Source: Haematobia irritans
Taxonomy: Eukaryota > Arthropoda > Insecta > Diptera > Muscidae
Reading direction: 5' to 3'
Assembly: GCF_050003625.1 (NCBI RefSeq)
Contig: NC_134400.1
Coordinates: forward strand, 49,155,096-49,219,095
DNA: 64,000 nucleotides
Below the pieces are notes generated by a model. It was not told where the DNA came from and ran no database searches. It saw only the letters and a program-made list of their open reading frames with translations. The translations under genes and the position numbers were made by a program. Positions 60,053-64,000 of the stretch are shown here, piece after piece (within the stretch, counting starts at the first letter, position 1; every line of letters begins with the position of its first letter).

Positions 60053-61576
60053 AAACATGGACCGATAATCACCATTTTCGGCACATCTCTTTATTTTCGT
60101 AGAATATTTCTACATTTCCAATTTCAGGAAAATTGGGTAGAAACTACGGATTCTAGAAAACCAAGAAGTAAAATCGGGAGATCGGTCTATATGGGGGCTA
60201 TATCAAAACATGGACCGGTACTCACCATTTTCGACACACGTCCTTACGGTCCTAGAATACCTCTAAATTACAAATTTCAGACAAATTGTATAAAAATTAC
60301 GGATTCTAGTAGCCCACGAAGTAAAATCGGGAGATCGGTCTATATGGGGGCTATATCAAAACATGGACCGATACTCACCATTTTCGACACACCAATTTTT
60401 GATCTTAAAATACCTTTAGAATTTCAATTTCAGACAAAGATAGAAAATACACTTTATAGACGCCCAAGAAGCAAAATCCGGAAATCGGTCCATATGGGGG
60501 TTATACCAAAACATGGACCGATAGGCACTATTTTCGATACACTTTTTGATGGTCCAAAAATACTTCTAGATTTCCAATTTCAGGCAAAAATAAAAACTAC
60601 GGTTTTTATAAGCCCTAGACCCCAAATCGGGAGGTCGTTTTATATGGGGACTATATCAAAACCCATCTTCAAACTTGACCTGCCTGCAAACAAAAGACGA
60701 ATATGTACCAAATTTCAGGACGATCAGAGATGGTCTGTATCAAACTTTTTAAGGTTTGCGACTGTCGCAAAGTTGTAAACGTCGTAAACGTCACATACAT
60801 GTCGTAAATGTAGAAAAAGTAGCAAACGTCGCAAACTCCAAATACTTCGGACCCTTCAGATAGGCAGCAAATAATATCCATATCATAAAATTATTAACGA
60901 GTTTAAAAAATTTGAGAATATAGTTATTTCAATTGGAAACTCGAAGCCAAAATTACTATAAACTACTCGACGGGCGGTACTCGCTCATAGTCAACCTTTC
61001 ACAAATTACTGCAGAAACTGGAAGGAAGGAAAACTACTTAAGTCTTGCATAAGTAAATTGCTGTTTAGAGAGAATTTTATAAAATCATTTTGTTGGCGTA
61101 TTAGAGCCAACCTCCATACTAATTACAAATTTTCAAAATTGTTCTAGTCATTCGTTGATGCAGCTAAAGCTTGGATGGACATTAGGACCACGAAAACCAA
61201 GAATACTTTGAAGTTGTGAATGAGAGATGTAAATCTAGTAGAGCTTTGAATAAATACAATATATAGCATTTTTTGCATACCTTTTATCGGGGAGCTTAAC
61301 TAAATTAAATTGAAAAATATTTACAATTTCTTTAATTCCAAATTAGGTTTTCTACACTAGGTTTACGACTTTTGCGACATACGTATTATACCGTCGTAAA
61401 CGTATGTCGCAAAAGTCACAGTTTGCGACAGGCCAACCCTGAGGACGATAGCGCCATTATTGAAGGCTGTAGCGTGATTACAACAGACATGCTTATATCG
61501 TCTTAGAAATTCGCTCTGATCAAGAATATATATACTTTATATAGTCGGAAATCGATATTTCGATGTGGTACGATTT
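60053..61576 (+). mobile_element. Partial HL-4 element interrupted by a hAT MITE
   Basis: Continues directly from the end of the previous HL-4 with further 153-bp repeats (60054-60724). After the hAT MITE it resumes at 61442 through the core to CGATATTTCGATGTGG. The terminal hairpin is missing. Confidence 0.75.
60725..61441. mobile_element. hAT-type MITE with 8-bp target duplication
   Basis: Ends CAGAGATGGTC and GGCCAACCCTG (inverse CAGGGTTGGCC), flanked by AGGACGAT at 60717-60724 and 61442-61449. The 8-bp duplication and CAG-initial ends are hAT hallmarks. Subterminal repeats such as GTTTGCGAC, GTCGCAAA and GTCGTAAACG are clustered at both ends. At 717 bp there is no transposase frame. Confidence 0.9.
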
Positions 61577-63175
61577 GGTTAAGTACCCACCACCATGAAT
61601 CAAATATAATAGTTTCTTTTGAAAATTATTGGTCGTAGCGCGTTACTTGATAATATATAGAATTTCAGGGGGTTTTATGACAGATATTTTACCAAGCAGG
61701 ACAGTTCAACCAGTACTCTTTCCGAAGATACATTTAAAAATTTTACCTATGAAGACTAAATCAGATTCTGGATTTATAAGACCCATTTTTGTTTGAGTTT
61801 TTGAGGAATCATACGCCTTGATCTAAAATCCGTAGATTTTTACCCCCCATTATTTAAATGATTACGAGGAGTAAAATCTGGAAATTTTACATTCAGTTTC
61901 AAGAAATTTTCATGATCAGTTCTCCTTCTCTATCGGAGGGCCGGTATTTAAGGGAGCTATAGCAAAACCTGTACCGATATACAATATATTCACCGCACCT
62001 ATTTATAGGCCTTAAAAAATCTGGAAGTTCAAGAAGTAAATTCAGAAGATCGGTCTATATGGGGGCTATACCAAAACATGGACCGATAACCACCATTTTC
62101 GGCACACCTCTTTATGGTCCTAAAATACCTCTAGATTTCAAATTTCAACCAAATTGGATAATAACCACGGATTCTAGAAGCCCAATATGTAAAATCGGGA
62201 AATCGGTCTATATGGGGGCTATACCTAAACATGCCGAAAATGGTGAGCATCGGTATAGCCCCCATATAGACCGATCTCCAGTTTTTACTTCTTGGGCTTC
62301 TAAAATCTGTAGTTTTTATCCAATTTGCCTCAAATTGGAAATCTAGAGGTATTTTAGGACCATAAAAAGGTATGCCGAAAATGGTGAGTATAGGTCCATG
62401 TGTTGATATAGTCGTCAGATAGACCGATCTCCCGATATTACTTTTTGGGCTTCTAGAAACCGTTGTTGTTGTACACTTTGTCTGAAATCTGGAGGTTTTT
62501 AGGAATACAAATAGGTGTGCAAGAAATGATTTTATTTTTTAGGCTTCTAGAATCCGTAGTTTTTATCTAATTTGCCTGAAATGAGAAATCTACAGGTATT
62601 TAAGGACCTTAAATATGCCGAAAATGGCGTATATTGGCCCATGTTATGGTTTATCTCCCAAATAGAGCGATCTCCCGATTTTACTTCTTGGGCTTTTAGA
62701 AACCATAGTTTTTATCAAATTTGCATGAAATTTTAAATCTACAAGTATTTTAGGAACATAAAGAGGTGTGCCGAAAATGGTGAATATCGGTCCATGTGCA
62801 CTAATAATGAAAATTGCTTGAAACTGAATTATAGTTTCCAGATTGTACTTCTGGTAATCATTTAAATAATGGGGGTAAAAATCTACAGATATTAAATTTT
62901 AAATCAAGGCGTTATTTCATTTTCATTTCATTTTCTTGCAGACTTGCACACGATGTTTATGATTCCTCTAAAACTCAAACAAATATGGTTCTTATAAATC
63001 CAGAATCTGATCTAGTAAGTAAAATCTTTGAATTTATCTTCGGGAAGTATACTGGTTAAACTGATCTGCTTGTCACCAAATCCCCCTGAAATTTTCACAG
63101 GAAACTATAATATTTGATTCATAGTGGTGGGTATTTAAGATTCGGCCCGGCCTAACTTACTGCTTTATATACTTG
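61577..63175. mobile_element. Inverted duplication of HL-4 5' parts
   Basis: The left arm runs plus from TACCCACCACCATGAATC (61583); the right arm runs minus from CAAGTATATAAAGCAGTAAG with CGGGCCGAATC and TACCCACCACTATG (63175-63125). They meet near 62230-62245 within a 153-bp repeat. Landmarks pair across the centre, such as TTTAAATGATTACGAGGAG (61852) with GGTAATCATTTAAATAATGG (62852). Both 3' ends are absent. Confidence 0.72.
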
Positions 63176-63210
63176 TTTTCTTCTATGAGAGTATGTTATT
63201 TCATGAACTG

Positions 63211-63519
63211 CAGTTCGATTAGGTGGCAGTCCATTGTGATACCACATTGGTGAACTTCTCTCTTATCACTGAGTGCTGCTCGATTCCATGTTAAACTCAA
63301 TGACAAGAGACCTCCTTTTTATAGCCGAGTCCGAACGGCGTTCCACATTGCAATGAAACCACTTAGAGAAGCTTTGAAACCCTCAGAAATGTCACCAGCA
63401 TTACTGAGGTGCGATAATCCACCGCTGAAAACTTTGTGGTGTTCGGTCGAAACAGGAATCGAACCCACGACCTTGTGCATGCAAGGCGGGCATGCTAACC
63501 ATTTCACCACGATGGCTCC
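63211..63519 (-). mobile_element. tRNA-derived SINE with LINE-like 3' tail
   Basis: On the minus strand the head reads GGAGCCATCGTGGTGAAATG, GGTTAGCATGCC (box A region) and GTGGGTTCGATTCC (box B, 63455-63466). A body with GACTCGGCTATAAAAAGGAG follows, then a tail TATCACAATGGACTGCCAC. The tail shares a 22-bp exact match with the LINE remnant's tail (39216-39237 versus 63227-63248). The head drives RNA polymerase III transcription in such elements, and the tail is the likely LINE recognition site. Confidence 0.82.
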
Positions 63520-63589
63520 TGGTTTTAACAATGCTTTGTGGAAATCTCAAAATATGGAGTAGAATTTAGTTCAATTTTCGCGCGATGTA

Positions 63590-64000
63590 AAGGGTGATTC
63601 TTTTGAGGTTAGGATTTTCATGCATTAGTATTTGACAGATCACGTGGGATTTCAGACATGGTGTCAAAGAGAAAGATGCTCAGTATGCTTTGACATTTCA
63701 TCATGAATAGACTTACTAACGAGCAACGCTTGCAAATCATTGAATTTTATTACCAAAATCAGTGTTCGGTTCGAAATGTGTTTCGCGCTTTACGTCCGAT
63801 TTATGGTCTACATAATCGACCAAGTGAGCAAACAATTAATGCGATTGTGACCAAGTTTCGCACTCAGTTTACTTTATTGGACATTAAACCAACCACACGA
63901 ATGCGTACAGTGCGTACAGAAGAGAATATTGCGTCTGTTTCTGAGAGTGTTGCTGAAGACCGTGAAATGTCGATTCGTCGCCGTTCGCAGCAATTGGGTT
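63590..64000 (+). mobile_element. Mariner-type element C, left part (same family as A)
   Basis: Begins AAGGGTGATTC after a TA (63588-63589) and runs off the window. Its first 127 bases match element A by eye. Unlike A it continues into the N-terminal transposase coding region, so it may be complete. Confidence 0.88.
63703..64000 (+). CDS. Mariner-type transposase, N-terminal half (runs off window)
   Basis: The frame opens at ATG 63703 and is uninterrupted to the last base (99 codons plus one base). It starts MNRLTNEQRLQIIEFYYQNQ. SVRNVFRALRPIYG and NRPSEQTINAIVTKF form the first helix-turn-helix region. RTVRTEENIASV leads into SIRRRSQQLG, the start of the second DNA-binding helix region in this family. 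These are the residues missing from copy A. The ATG is the first one after the terminal repeat and is also present in A (33613). The catalytic domain would lie beyond the window, so activity cannot be judged. Confidence 0.88.
   Translation, partial: MNRLTNEQRLQIIEFYYQNQCSVRNVFRALRPIYGLHNRPSEQTINAIVTKFRTQFTLLDIKPTTRMRTVRTEENIASVSESVAEDREMSIRRRSQQLG

Noticed and set aside
58991..60778. Frames of 195-214 codons in HL-4 (MGAISKHGPMSTIF repeats)
   Set aside because: Same 51-codon repeat effect as in HL-1, HL-2 and HL-5; no start context or domain.

Overview
The window looks like intergenic DNA from a calyptrate (muscid-like) fly. It is AT-rich and I find no convincing host gene. It is filled with dipteran repeats: mini-me/DINE-type elements with (TA)n and (GTCY)n tracts, Tc1/mariner-type transposons, hAT, piggyBac and Transib-like non-autonomous elements, a jockey/I-type LINE remnant and a tRNA-derived SINE. 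The host group is inferred from this repeat content, not from a marker gene.

Most of the window belongs to at least five related non-autonomous families, which I label HL-1 to HL-5 (my labels, for 'Helentron-like'). Where both ends are visible they share one plan. The 5' end starts CAAGTA or CAGTAA and carries a GC palindrome (GTCGG...CCGAC or TTCGGCC...GGCCGAA). A subterminal ATACCC..ACCAC/ACCAT motif follows. Next come internal minisatellites, a (GACA/GACG)n microsatellite, a conserved core containing TCGACTCAGAATTT, and a 3' hairpin whose right arm ends GGGTATAA, the inverse of the 5' subterminal motif. The internal minisatellites of all five families repeat every 152-153 bp.

Layout: 1-1351 is the 3' part of an HL-2 element. 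1352-1848 holds two HL-1 5' modules. 1849-12709 is an 11-unit tandem array of a 987-bp HL-1 3' module, arranged in a three-unit higher-order pattern. 12711-18050 holds further HL-1 5' and 3' modules plus an HL-1/HL-2 chimera. 18058-20737 is an HL-2 element carrying a 1.1-kb inserted element. 21950-23840 is an HL-2 element carrying a 234-bp TA tract and two nested MITEs. 23841-28640 is mostly unassigned with HL relics. 28641-29859 is a stand-alone HL-1 element. 30775-32270 is a TA-flanked inverted-repeat element with a second element inside it.

33504-36511 is a transposon nest. It contains mariner-type element A (DD41D transposase lacking its DNA-binding half) and mariner-type pseudogene B, which is split by a Transib-like element with CACAGTG ends and a 5-bp target duplication. 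36606-40886 holds HL-2 fragments, a LINE 3' end and MITEs. 41562-43579 holds an HL-3 fragment, a TA-rich perfect inverted repeat, and a MITE containing a piggyBac-type MITE. 44166-48623 holds three HL elements joined end to end. 48770-57892 holds HL-2/HL-5/HL-3/HL-1 copies, MITEs and tRNA-like sequences, with a three-layer nest at 51625-55524. 58251-63175 is HL-4 territory with a hAT MITE and a large inverted duplication. 63211-63519 is a SINE. From 63590 to the window end is a third mariner-type copy that retains the N-terminal half missing from copy A.

The only protein-coding sequences I can support are three transposase fragments and one RNase H fragment. Nearly all other open frames come from 153-bp (51-codon) repeats or TA tracts and are often open on both strands.
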